A DNA stretch of 64,000 nt from Cladosporium sp. IMV 00045 (Eukaryota; Ascomycota; Dothideomycetes; Cladosporiales; Cladosporiaceae): assembly GCA_001931905.2 (NCBI GenBank), contig MSJI02000799.1:19851-83850 (forward strand), read 5' to 3'. A model generated the notes under the pieces. It did not search any database. It worked only from the letters and a program-made list of their open reading frames with translations, and was not told the origin of the DNA. The translations under genes and the position numbers were made by a program. Each line of letters opens with the position of its first letter. Positions within the stretch are counted from its first letter, which is position 1. Shown here one piece after another: positions 53,452 through 63,700 of this stretch.

Positions 53452-54564
53452 ATGAGCGCGCAAACCGAGCTGGATTCTCCACCCTCTGAACCTATCTCCA
53501 GCCTCCAGTTCTCTCCCAACGGCACTAAACTTCTTGTCGGATCATGGGACCGAACACTATCTGTCTATCAACGCACCGAAGAAGGCACAGCACCATATAC
53601 CCTTGAAAAGCGAATTCAGTGCCGTGCCCCAGTTCTTGACGTCTGCTGGGGCGAGGATGAGACTGTCGCATACTTCGTTGGACTGGATCACGACGTGCGA
53701 CGAGTCAACTTGGCAACGGAGGACAATGAGCAAAATGTGCTGAGCACACACGAGAAACCAAGCAACAAGATCGCGTACAACAAAGAGCGAGGTCTATTGC
53801 TTAGTACTGGCTGGGATGGCATTCTTCACGCACACAATACTCAGGCAGCGAAGGGACGATCATACGTGCGAGTGCGCTTGGCAGCAAAGCCGTTTGCTTT
53901 GTCGCTGACGGAGAACCGCGCCATTGTTGCCATGGCGGAGAGGAAGATGTCAATCTATGACTTGATGGCCCTGAAGATGATTACAGAACAGACTTCCGAC
54001 ATTCACACTGGCGGCGACAGCGAACTCGGCGAAGTCGAGGTTCATGAGATGTCGCCATGGCAAACACGGGAAAGCAACCTGAAGTTTATGACGAGAGCTG
54101 TTGCAGCCATGCCTGATGGCACCGGTTTCGCTTCGAGCAGTATCGAAGGCCGTGTGGCGGTCGAGTGGTTTGACGCCGAGAAAGCTGGAGCTACCTATGC
54201 ATTCAAATGCCACAGGCAGACAGCGACCGAAACCGGAGAAGACGGCGCGGCACAAGAGGTGGATATCGTCTACCCTGTGAACGCGCTTGCTTTCAACAAG
54301 GAGCATGGCACGTTTGCCACTGGTGGCGGCGATGGCGTGATTGCTCTCTGGGATGCCCAGACCAAGAGGAGGATCAGACAGTACCCGAAGCAGGTCGCCT
54401 CGGTCGCTGCGCTTGACTTTTCGCCGGACAGTAGGTTTGTGGCCATTGGTGTGAGTCCTGGGTTCGAAGATGGCGCTGAGGAGAAGGAAACCGATCAAAG
54501 TCTGGTTCAGGTGGTTATTCGCGAGCTTGCTGAGAATGAAGCAAAAGGTAGAGCAGCGAAGTAA
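53452..54564 (+). CDS. BUB3: Mitotic checkpoint WD40 protein Bub3
   Basis: Spindle-assembly checkpoint factor that carries Bub1 and Mad3/BubR1 to phosphorylated kinetochore repeats. Intronless, 370 residues, close to the family's usual 330-370. The seven-bladed propeller begins ISSLQFSPNGTKLLVGSWDR, continues VCWGEDETVAYFVGLDHDVR and KIAYNKERGLLLSTGWDG. The Bub3/Rae1 hallmark is FASSSIEGRVAVEWFD followed by YAFKCHR, and the last blades contain VNALAFNKEHGTFATGGGDG and AALDFSPDSRFVAIG. Rae1 is the only close alternative; the FKCHR segment and the length favour Bub3. The acidic tail (DGAEEKETDQ) is common in fungal members. It shares a short promoter region with GPN2. Confidence 0.93.
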   Translation: MSAQTELDSPPSEPISSLQFSPNGTKLLVGSWDRTLSVYQRTEEGTAPYTLEKRIQCRAPVLDVCWGEDETVAYFVGLDHDVRRVNLATEDNEQNVLSTHEKPSNKIAYNKERGLLLSTGWDGILHAHNTQAAKGRSYVRVRLAAKPFALSLTENRAIVAMAERKMSIYDLMALKMITEQTSDIHTGGDSELGEVEVHEMSPWQTRESNLKFMTRAVAAMPDGTGFASSSIEGRVAVEWFDAEKAGATYAFKCHRQTATETGEDGAAQEVDIVYPVNALAFNKEHGTFATGGGDGVIALWDAQTKRRIRQYPKQVASVAALDFSPDSRFVAIGVSPGFEDGAEEKETDQSLVQVVIRELAENEAKGRAAK

Positions 54565-55021
54565 GGAGACAGAAGGAAGATTAAGGCAAATACAGCGTGC
54601 ATCGGTAGACACCAGAGGCACGACTATGTGATAGATTAGCGCGGCGTTTCCAGGTCAAAGAGAACCCTTGGGCAGATTCCATGTACGAATGACTTTTTGA
54701 AGATTTGATCCATCTGACGTCTCATACAACTAGCATCTTGTGTCGGCAGAACTTGTCGGTTGGCCAACTCTTCAGTGCTCAAGGCTGCTTTCAGAGCTGA
54801 GGGTGAATGATGATTCTGACCTAAGTTCTTTGTTTCACCTTGGAGAGCGCGCAATGGCTGATCAGTGGGCAGTTCCTGGCGGCTTGAACAAAGGGCAAGC
54901 ACCGTCACAACTCCTTATTGTCACTCCACAGGCTTCCCTCTGGGCCTGCATTTTACCATCTTATTAGACCCGGGCAACATCGATCAACACAGCAATCAGC
55001 ACGGCAAATCACACATTCATC
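54565..55021. other. Intergenic, about 460 bases
   Basis: 3' region of BUB3 and upstream region of the proline-rich repeat frame. A plus frame continues open through here into the repeats but begins without an ATG. Confidence 0.45.
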
Positions 55022-55832
55022 ATGCATCTCCCAGGTCTAGCATACAACCTCCTCCCTTTCCTAGCGGTCACGACCACTGCTGCTCCAATTCACCTCCGCC
55101 GCAGCGACTCCGAGCCTACAGACGGCTCACACGATCTACAATCGTCAGCCCGTCACTAAGTGCTCAAAATGAAGCTTTCAGCCCAAGTTCGCCGCCGCCA
55201 AAAGTGATATCGGAACGCGCAGATGGCATCGAACCCGGCCCGAACACCCTCAACGAGAGATCATTCAACCCAATCACACCACCACCCAAACCCCTTCCGC
55301 CACGCTCGAATGAAGCATTCAAGAGCGTGAGACAAGCTTCGATCCAAAGTCACCTCCGCCGAAAGTCATCCCACCGCATCTAGCAAGAGATGAACACCTG
55401 ACGCCTGATCTCCTTCAAAGAGCATACGAGCCCGTTTTTCCACCGCCAAAGGTCGTCGCGCCAGACAGTCAAGGAGCGTCTCTACTGAAAGCCCGTAAAG
55501 ACCGGTTCGTCAAGATAGTGCCACCTCCTAAAGTTGCTCAGGATCATGCTTCGATCCAGTCCCGTGGTAATGGCTTTAATCCGGTGTCACCTCCGCCAAA
55601 ATTGCTCCTCAGGAGTAAAAAAGCAGAAAAGTCTTTGCGCTGCTTCAACGTACGAATCCCCCTGCCCTTCAGTCGCACGAACTCCAAACCATTCTTGTAT
55701 CATGAAAGTCTGGATTCTGGGCTCACAATGAAATTTCTATGCAGACAATTGGCTTTTCCATGTATGCTGTCGAGTTACTGCGCTCGCTCATACCACCTTA
55801 TTTTGGAGATCTCAAGGGTATTGGATCTGTGA
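55022..55832 (+). CDS. Proline-rich PPPK-repeat reading frame with signal-peptide-like start (frames broken)
   Basis: Not a family I recognise. An ATG at 55022 opens a signal-peptide-like start (MHLPGLAYNLLPFLAVTTTA, then APIHLRRSDSEP), with a possible dibasic RR site, and stops after 45 codons. One base out of phase, frame continues with repeats: AFSPSSPPPKV and SFNPITPPPKP; after another one-base change near 55310-55340 come SFDPKSPPPKV, AYEPVFPPPKV, RFVKIVPPPKV and GFNPVSPPPKL. PPPK codon blocks begin at 55192, 55279, 55353, 55440, 55521 and 55590, so units are about 23-29 residues. Both shifts fit a missing base; no reasonable intron fits the second, and only a 38-base one the first. The frame stops at 55832 after a non-repeat tail. 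If real it would be a small secreted or wall-linked repeat protein; it may also be a decayed gene. Confidence 0.4.
55192..55601 (+). repeat. Six imperfect repeats with PPPK core
   Basis: Core consensus (A/S)F-x-P-x-(S/T)PPPK(V) recurs six times at intervals of 87, 74, 87, 81 and 69 bases. The 74-base interval would be 75 (25 codons) if the missing base at the second frame break were present. The intervening residues differ, so the units are old or under selection only in the core. Confidence 0.7.
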
Positions 55833-56061
55833 CATTTCCAAGACACCGAACAACCTACAAAAGGCGATCGGCTTTGTGCAATGCGTCCTTGTTCTGATTA
55901 AAATTTGAAGCTTTCATGATTCTTCTTCTCCTGTCTCCTCGACGCTTAACCATAGCAAAGAATCAACAGTCGGAGACCGATCATCGATGATTACTGAGGC
56001 ATAGTCACATGTACCTTCTTAAATTACAGTGATATACAGCTCTATAATCTCTCAGTCAGAG

Positions 56062-57167
56062 TCAGTGTCTCTGTCGAAACATGAACTCGGCACCCGCAAC
56101 AGCGACTCCAGATCCGACACAGACCCATGTCCAGGGGTTGACAAGCTCCGCAAACCCAGGCCAGAAACTGTTTTTCTCACCGCGATACTCTTTGAATTGA
56201 GCATACTTCGGAGGGTTCTCCTTCGAATATCTTTCGACCTGATACTCCTCATTTTGCCTGTCAAATTCGTTAGTAAACCCTAACACTCCGAACCCAAGAA
56301 GAGCAATATGGGCAAAGCAAGCACTTACTTATCACCACCAATTCCCCTCAAGAAAAAATAATTTGCAACCGGGCCCAGCAATTGCCAAGGGCTGAAAAGG
56401 CCCGCGCCCAGATTCCACAGCGGGAAGGCGAGATGGCACAGCGCATCGCCTAGGTAGTTAGGGTGGCGGACGATGCTCCACACCCCGGAGCGCAGGAGCG
56501 CGCTCTCGCCCTTCTCCTCTGTTGAGCGCTTGTGGGTTTCCATCTGCTGGTCCGCGAGCGTTTCCATCGTCAGGCCAGCGACGAAAAGGCCAGCAGCGAG
56601 GGATCGGAAGTGACCAGCCCAGGCGGAAGAGCCGTGCAGGCCGCTGATGTGATCGGTGCTCAGGGGGAGGATGAGAGGTAGCGTGATGAGGGATTGGAAT
56701 ATGGCTTCAGGGAGGAAGATTGAGAACACAGCAGTGTTCCAGAATCCAGGTTCAGTCTTGACAGCGTCGTAGCGAGGGTCGTCTTTACCGCGACGCAAGC
56801 TGCGAGTTACAATACGGTAGGCGAGTCGTCCACCCCAAGCGGTCGCGGCTCCGAGAAGGGCGATTTGGTCGTATGTCAGTCTGCTCCATGCCTGACTGGC
56901 TGTAACGTGTGGGCTTGAGAACATGTGGCGGCCGATGGCGACCCACCAGGCGTTGAGGACCATGCCGGTTGGCCATAGGTAGTCTTTGAGCTCGACGCGG
57001 TCTGTCGTTCTTGCGATTCCGTAGGCGATGATGCTCAGTCCGCCGTGCACGCCTAGAGAAGGTAGGATAGCGGCTTTGGCAAGTCCAAGGGCATCTGGAC
57101 GGAGTTTGTCGATGTTGCTGAGCTCCGTGGCTGTGTGAAGGTGTGCTTCGGGTCGCCGGATGGCCAT
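56062..57167 (-). CDS. DUF1295 membrane protein (steroid-reductase/isoprenylcysteine-methyltransferase-like fold)
   Basis: Exons on minus 57167-56329 and 56257-56062 (intron 56258-56328, with a clear TACTAAC branch site) give 344 residues. Several hydrophobic helices are followed by the DUF1295 hallmark region: LLRSGVWSIVRHPNYLGDAL then CHLAFPLWNLG, in which RHPNYLGD is the cofactor-binding-like motif shared with 3-oxo-5-alpha-steroid 4-dehydrogenases and ICMT. The C-terminus is YSKENPPKYAQFKEYRGEKN and then a final helix. It is likely an ER membrane reductase or methyltransferase; the substrate is unknown. The first ATG in frame is 57167. Confidence 0.9.
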
Positions 57168-57671
57168 GATGGCAATTCGCAAGATCTACAATTTGATGAA
57201 TTGAGCTGATGTGTTCGGGTCAGAGATACATGTATGTTACCCTGAAGGATCAAAGAACATAACAATGGTTGTGCTGTGTACATCATCGAAGCAAGGGTGT
57301 TGGTCTAATGACGTTGAATCGATCTCATCGCAACTCCGAGGCGAACCGAAGAACATCAACTTCATCGATCAACTCTTCGACTCTCTAATCCAACTCTTAC
57401 ACTATCAAGACAAGACAGTCAATTGATTCGAAAATTTGGGACCCTTCATACAAGCAAGTTTAACACTGATAGACGTATACTAAGGTAAAAGCTGACAAAT
57501 CTTCCAATCAAATCAGTGTTTTACTACGAATATCTCTACTCTGTTGCTACTGTCTCAAATTAAAATCCAGTAAACAAGAGACTTGAAACAATTTTTTCTT
57601 CATTGGGTCACGACATACCTAGTTCCTCAAGCGCATCTGCACGGGCGTCAAATGCCCCGAATTCCACCGCT
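57168..57671. other. Intergenic, about 500 bases, AT-rich
   Basis: Promoter of the DUF1295 gene and 3' region of the nitrilase. AT-rich from about 57420 to 57600; nothing else supported. Confidence 0.45.
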
Positions 57672-58831
57672 TTATCGCCTCTCTGCGGCCATCCGGACGA
57701 CTGGTCTCTCCGAAGAGTCTGCACCCAACCAAAGCATGTCAGGTCTGCTGTCTGAACAGAAGTCAGCGTCATTCACACGAGATATACCATTGATACGTAC
57801 AATGTCCCGCAGCATCGGCGAAAGTCTTCGTCTTCGTGATCAGCGAAAGATCCAGATCTGCGACCAAAAGTTCCTCATCATTTGACTTCGTCGTAGCTAG
57901 AACGCGACCATCTGGACCGACGATGGCCGATTTCCCAACCGCAGTCTTGCCCATCAACGGACTACCCACAGTGCCCATCAATTCAAGCGCTGGCTTGGTC
58001 AAAAGGGCCCCACAGTGAAGCACGAACGCCTGACTTTCAACAGCATACATCTGAGAAGCCATCAAGCACCCTTCGGCAGTCATTGAGTAGAAACCAGGCG
58101 AGTCGTTCGCGAAAGAGTCAAGAGGCGGCCAAGCTGCCACGTGGATCTGCTCGCCCTTCGAGAAGGTGTAGAATTTGAGCAGCGGCTGGATATGCTCCCA
58201 GCAGCTGAGGTTTCCGACTTTTCCAACCTCTGGGACATCCACGGGAGGGATCAAGCACTCTCCGCCAGTCGCATCGCCGAAAATGGATCGCTCCATGTGA
58301 GTCGGCTTCATATTGCGACGTTTCGACGTCAATGTACCTTCTGCACTTATCATGGCCTGTGAGATGTAAACGCTCTCGCCGTCTCTTTCCGAGAATCCAA
58401 GGGACACGGCGATGTTGTGCTCCGCTGCGGCAGCTTGGATGAGAGCAAATTCGGCACTTGTTACGCTCAAGCTGTTTTGAACGTACTTGACGCCAAGGTC
58501 GAAGTCGATGGGCCGGGTCCTGGTGATGTTAGCTGAGAGCACCTTCATTCATGCATTGATGTTGAGATAGGCTTGCCAAATCCATGCCGGGTAACCTGCA
58601 GCAATGTCAATACTGAAGACCTTAACTATGGGGAAAAAACAAGTCGCTCCTGCAAAGCAGTCCACCAAGAAGAGGAGACTAACCAGGTATCCAACACTCC
58701 GGGAACGCCACAAGTCTCGCGCCTTTTTCAGATGCCTCCTTAATGATGGAGCAGGTCTTCTCAACCGCCTCTTGGAGATTGAGCCACGCCGGCTCATGCT
58801 GGGATACTGCAACGCGAATGGGTTGCGTCAT
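57672..58831 (-). CDS. Nitrilase (carbon-nitrogen hydrolase)
   Basis: Hydrolyses a nitrile (or forms the amide, as cyanide hydratase does) through a Glu-Lys-Cys triad. Exons on minus: 58831-58684, 58595-58577, 58519-57801, 57751-57672, giving 321 residues. The triad is visible: Glu45 in [10 protein letters not shown], Lys127 in [11 protein letters not shown], Cys162 in [13 protein letters not shown]; spacing matches characterised nitrilases. The second exon is only 19 bases. Its following intron (58520-58576) begins with GCAAGC and ends with AG after a GCTAAC branch site, a GC-AG intron; without removing it the frame stops at once. The end [15 protein letters not shown] is the typical nitrilase C-terminus. 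Whether it prefers cyanide, aliphatic or aryl nitriles is not shown by sequence. Confidence 0.93.
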
Positions 58832-59451
58832 TTCTGATATGCTGGTCGATGAATGCGTTTTAGAACGTAGTGATAAAATTAATGTAGCTTCAAGTCACAG
58901 CAGAGAATTGCAGCCTGAATATGTATACAACAACTCTGCGTCTGATAATAATAATAATCAAGAAATACTCAAGCCCGTGATGAGTGAGGGGGCGATGCGG
59001 GGCTGAACTGAAGGGCGCAATTGCGCGTCTCACAAACGCCGTTTGAAAAGATAAGAATCCCATCTCACCTAAGCAGATAATACAATAAGGCCAACCGCCA
59101 TGAGGAACGCAAGGGATCGTCCAATGCCATGATTTCGGCACGCATCTAATGGTCGACAAGCAAAAGGCCAATGAAAATGATCAACCAGGAACCAACCGAA
59201 TACCGATTGGCGAGAAAGACTTTGATAAACTGCACAGGAGCATCAACTTTGAAAAAGATGAAAATCTGCCTATTGCTTTCTCCAAATGCAAAAACTACAT
59301 GTACGCTGACAGCTGGATAGGTACAGCACGTATACACCTCTCTTCAAACCCCCAATGTAATACTCCAACCACAAATCTCACAATCAAGACCCCGACAACA
59401 TTCTCATTGATCCCACCACCAAACATTCCCCTCGCCTCATCCATCACAACC
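58832..59451. other. Intergenic, about 620 bases
   Basis: Promoter of the nitrilase and 3' region of the next gene. A TAATAATAATAAT run lies at about 58946-58958. No gene supported. Confidence 0.45.
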
Positions 59452-60270
59452 CTACTCACTCTTCCCACTCAACGCACCCTCCCAACTCCATTCCCCCAAC
59501 CCAACCCTCCCACTAACCCTCCCCGCCTTCCTATACTCCAACGCAAACCCCACCTCCTTCCTGGCCCTTCTCGCATTCCCGTACATCCACAGAATCTCTT
59601 CAATTTCCCGCTCACCGAGGCGCGGGGAGGTCGAGAGCGGATAGTCCGTCCAGGAGTCCACGCCAGAGTTGGCGAGGAGGCTGAGGGCGGTGTGGCGGCC
59701 GAGGCGCGTTGTGGCGAGGTTGGAGGGGCTTGGGGGAGGTGTTGGGGGTAATGAGTTGGAGGACTGCGAGGAGAGGGAGGACGTGTCTGCTTCGTAGCCG
59801 CTGAGACTGTCAGTGAGGCTTCCCAGGGAAGGAGAAGAAGAGAAGGACGTCGAGACCGAGGCGGGATTCTCCAGTCTCTCATCAATCGCTGGCCTCTCCG
59901 TTTCGCCAGCCTCAAGCAAGCTCGCCCTCTCACCCGCTTCTCCAAACCTCGCCGACATGAGAACAGGCAGTGCAGCCACGAACCTTTTCCACAACTTGAC
60001 CAGAGCAGTCGAGAAACGCCCGCATTTCGCCTGCAAACCAGCCCGGCATTTGGAAGCCAGCACCTTGATACCAGCGCCCACGCCGGCGTGGGCGATGATG
60101 AGGGCTGGGTTGACCATGGTTTGGATTTGTCTGGGAGAGCTGTGAATGGTGCGGAAGGAAGGGCAGAAGAGCCAGCTCGTCCTGCGATGCTGGTGCGTGG
60201 CGGCGATGCGAGAGGTGGTAGGGGAGAGTAGAGAGCATGGTGAGTATGATGAGCATGGGATTGAAGTCAT
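59452..60270 (-). CDS. Hypothetical protein with Ser/Pro-rich middle
   Basis: Intronless frame of 272 residues from the ATG at 60270; no known domain. The N-terminal 50 residues are rich in Ser, Thr, Arg and lack acidic residues (RRTSWLFCPSFRTIHSSPRQ), which looks like a mitochondrial presequence; a shorter form from the ATG at 60117 (MVNPALIIAHAGVGAG) is also possible. A basic helical segment follows (about 50-100), then a Ser/Pro-rich linker (SSLSSQSSNSLPPTPPPSP), then LGREIEEILWMYGNARRARK-like helical sequence (as REIEEILWMYGNARRARKEV) near the end. The last part is well-formed and may be the conserved core. It is downstream of isoleucyl-tRNA synthetase in the same direction. Function unknown. 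Confidence 0.6.
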   Translation of the reverse strand: MTSIPCSSYSPCSLLSPTTSRIAATHQHRRTSWLFCPSFRTIHSSPRQIQTMVNPALIIAHAGVGAGIKVLASKCRAGLQAKCGRFSTALVKLWKRFVAALPVLMSARFGEAGERASLLEAGETERPAIDERLENPASVSTSFSSSPSLGSLTDSLSGYEADTSSLSSQSSNSLPPTPPPSPSNLATTRLGRHTALSLLANSGVDSWTDYPLSTSPRLGEREIEEILWMYGNARRARKEVGFALEYRKAGRVSGRVGLGEWSWEGALSGKSE

Positions 60271-60738
60271 ATAGGCTGGAAAGCACCTAGGTAAGTGAAC
60301 GTGAAAGAAGCCCAACAATTGACTTGTCTCAGGGGAGGATAAAGAGAAATTGTCTGAGCTGGTTGAGATTTCTTTTTTTTTTTTTTATTGTTTGATAAGT
60401 CTTGCGTCATGGGCGGAAACCCTCACTTGTTTCAATCGGGAGATAAAGGTCAGAGTGATGCATGTTTGCTAGGAGGAAGACATGGACGTCTTGGATTGCC
60501 AGGCAGGGATATGCTTCAGCGGGCTGAACGACAGAAGAAGAGGGAGAACGGTTGGTAGCACCTGGAAGTTCAATGGTTGGAGATCTGAGTGGGATGTCTC
60601 CCGAAATAGTACAAGTGAAGCTGTAGAGTATTTGCGTATGTACAAACAATAAAAAAGAAAATTGAGTCAAGTAGTCTTACACAACACCGTAATATGAACA
60701 CCCATCCAAACCAAACCGACACAACCCCCTCTAACCGC
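60271..60738. other. Intergenic, about 470 bases, with a T run
   Basis: Holds a run of about 15 T at 60372-60386 (poly-A on the gene strand) close upstream of the hypothetical gene, and the 3' region of isoleucyl-tRNA synthetase. Confidence 0.5.
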
Positions 60739-63700
60739 CTAAAGCTCAACCCCCTTCTCGGCCACAGCGTCAAGACACCTCTTACAAGCCCCCTCCTCCT
60801 CCTCCGCCGTAAACTGCCAACAACGCACACACTTGCTCATCCTGGGTGGGCGCACGCTCACTTTCGAGACAACAACATCTTCCCCACCCTCAACCTCACG
60901 CACCTCAATCGGGACTTCGATCTTCCAATCCTCGCCTTCCGCTCGCGAGACAATTTCTTCTAGAGGCCCGTCCGTCCATTCAAGCTGGGCTTCGCTGACG
61001 ACGAGGAGGGAGGCGAGCTCGCTCTCGAGTTCGGGGAAGTTGCGCGCGAGCTGCACCGTTTCGTGTGGCATGTCTCGACGACCTGTAATGACGACGCGGC
61101 ATGCGAGACCGCTTCCCAGCAGGCCTGAGGTACGAGCCTGTTCTTGAGCGAGTTTGACGGCGCGGCTGAGTTGGTCGAAAGACTTGACTGCCGTGCCCAT
61201 ATCGTTCTCCAAACTATCAGTCGGCGAGACGAAAGCGCGCTCCCAGCTCTGCTGGAAAGGGTTACACGCCTCGCTCAGAGCTTGCGGTAAATGCTCAGAC
61301 AGCTCTTGCAAGAGGTGCGGCGTGATGGGCGCGAGCCAGTGCAGCATTTCGCGCATGATGGTGTAGAGGACGCGCTGGGCTTGCGAGCGCTGGGCGCGCG
61401 TGCCCGTGTAGAGCAGGTCTTTGGCGATTTCGAAGTAGAAGGCGCTGAGGTCGGCGTTGACGAATGAGTTGATTTCGCGCACGCCTTCATGGAAGCGGTA
61501 GGAGCGGTAGGAGGCGAGGATGAGTTGGCTCTTGTGCGCGAGCTGGTGGAGGATGATCTTGGTCGCGAAGGGCATTGCGTTGGGGTCGGTGGGGTGATGC
61601 ACGCTTGCTGCGCTGGGGTCGTGGTCTTGCAGCACGCCGCAGAGGAATTTCATCGTGACGCGGTATTTTTGGAGGGATTGCTGGATGCCGAGCAGGCCTT
61701 GTTGTGAGATGGGCACGTCTTTTGTGTAGTCTGATGACGCTACCCATAGGCGGAGGAGATCGGGACCAAGGCTGTCTTGCTTCTTTTTGCTCTTTGTCGG
61801 TTCTGCTACGGGTACCTTTCCGTTCTTTCCTGCTTTTGCTTTTGGTTGGTGCAGTAAGGATCCAGACACGATCTCCGAGGGTGAGATTGTGTTGCCAATC
61901 GATTTGCTCATCTTGCGACCCTCTCCATCGAGAATGAAGCCATGAGTCAAGAGCGTACTGTACGGTGCTTGAGGTTTGCTGGCGGGATCTTGCGTCGCAA
62001 TCGCTGTCAGCAGCGAACTCTGGAACCAGCCACGGTGCTGATCGGAGCCTTCCACACAGACATCGGACAGTGCCTTGCCTTGCTCTCGAGGTGCAAGAGA
62101 CGTCCAGGTAGTGCCAGAGTCGAACCAGACATCCATGGTATCCTTGCCTCGAATCCACTTGCCAGGTTCCAGACTCGAGTGAAGCCACACTGGGTCATCT
62201 GCAGCATCAGAGAACCACGGATCTGTGCCGCGTTCCCGGATGACCGAGATGATGTGATTGATGCTTTCATCGCTGATGCAAGCCTCGCCGGTCTCCTTGT
62301 GGTAGAGGGCCGGAATGGGCACACCCCAAGCGCGCTGGCGAGAGATGCACCATTGGCTTCTACCCTCGATGAACGCCTTTAAGCGGTTGCGTCCGCTTTC
62401 CGGAACGAACTTTACATCCTCAATAGCCGCCAGCGCTCGGTTTTTGATCAGTGAAACGTCCGCGAACCACTGCGCAGTAGCACGGGTGATTACGGGCTGT
62501 TTGGTCCGCCAGTCGATAGGGTTTTTGTGGGTGAACTTATGGGCGACGAGTAGCAGGCCTCCTACACAGTCATGCCTATCGGAGTCTTGAAGCAAATCCA
62601 AGACCTTGCGAGCTCCTTCCTTTTCGGCAAAGAGTCCTGTCAGAGGGGATGACCAACCCTCGATCTCTCCATCAGGATCGAAGCGACCCTGACTATCGGT
62701 CATGGCGAAGTTTGTGGGAAACGCTTCGGCGGTGAATCGGCCTTCATCATCGACTGGCGCGAAAGCGGGCCCAATGCCGTACTTCTGGCAGACTTGATAA
62801 TCCTCCATGCCGTGACCAGGCGCCATGTGCACAAGACCTGTTCCAGAAGTGGCAGTGACAAAATCGGCAGAGAGGAAGCGAGATTGCTGATTTTGGAAGG
62901 AATTGAAGCAGGTTGGTTTCCTGTCATCATCGAGCTCGGAGCCGGGTATGCTGTCGACAATGTAATCCACAGTAGTGCCTTCGGGGAGGAAGGAAAGAAC
63001 GTGATCCACCCTGTCTTTGGCCAGGAGATATTGCTCTTTCTGGCTAGCAGGAGAAGCGTCAGGTCGGCGAATCAAAATGACTGCATAGTCAATGTCTCTA
63101 TTGAAGGCAATAGCCTTGTTCGCCGGCAGAGTCCAAGGTGTGGTCGTCCAAATCAAAGCATTCATGCGCTCAGCCACCACACCCCTCCGCCTCTCCAGGG
63201 CCCTCGGCAAACTGATAAAGGGCATCTTCACAAAAGCAGCTATGCACTTGTGCGCATCGTCATACTCCAGCTCAGCCTCAGCCAAGGCGGTGCGAGAAGA
63301 GGGAGACCAATGAACGGGGCGATGATCGCGGAAAATGAGACCTAACGCACCAATCAATACCTGCTCTATATGCGCTTCTACTGCGAGATTGTTCATTCTT
63401 ACCCTTCTTGACCATCTCTCGGAACACGCCCAACTGCCTGATCTCAAAGTCGCGGTCCATCGTCTTGTAGGGCGTGTCCCACTCGCCCATCACGCCCCAG
63501 CTGCGGAATTCCTTCTTCTGATCCTCGATGGTGCGGCCGGCGAGTTGGCTGGCTTTGCGTCTGATCTTGATCTCGGACATGCTGGGTGCAGCGGCATCGT
63601 CTGGCCCTTTACCTTCCGTAGCTGCCTGCGTCTGCTGCAGCGCTTTGAGCTCGATCGGCAGACCATGGCAATCCCATCCCGGCTGGTACTGGACGCGCTT

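Noticed and set aside
54865..55383. 172-codon frame through the first two PPPK repeats as a separate gene
   Set aside because: It lacks an ATG before the repeats (starts at GTG); the repeats are better joined to the ATG at 55022 or to an unresolved exon.
60371..60386. T run as an RNA polymerase III terminator
   Set aside because: No tRNA or other Pol III gene lies upstream on either strand; more likely a promoter poly(dA:dT) tract.
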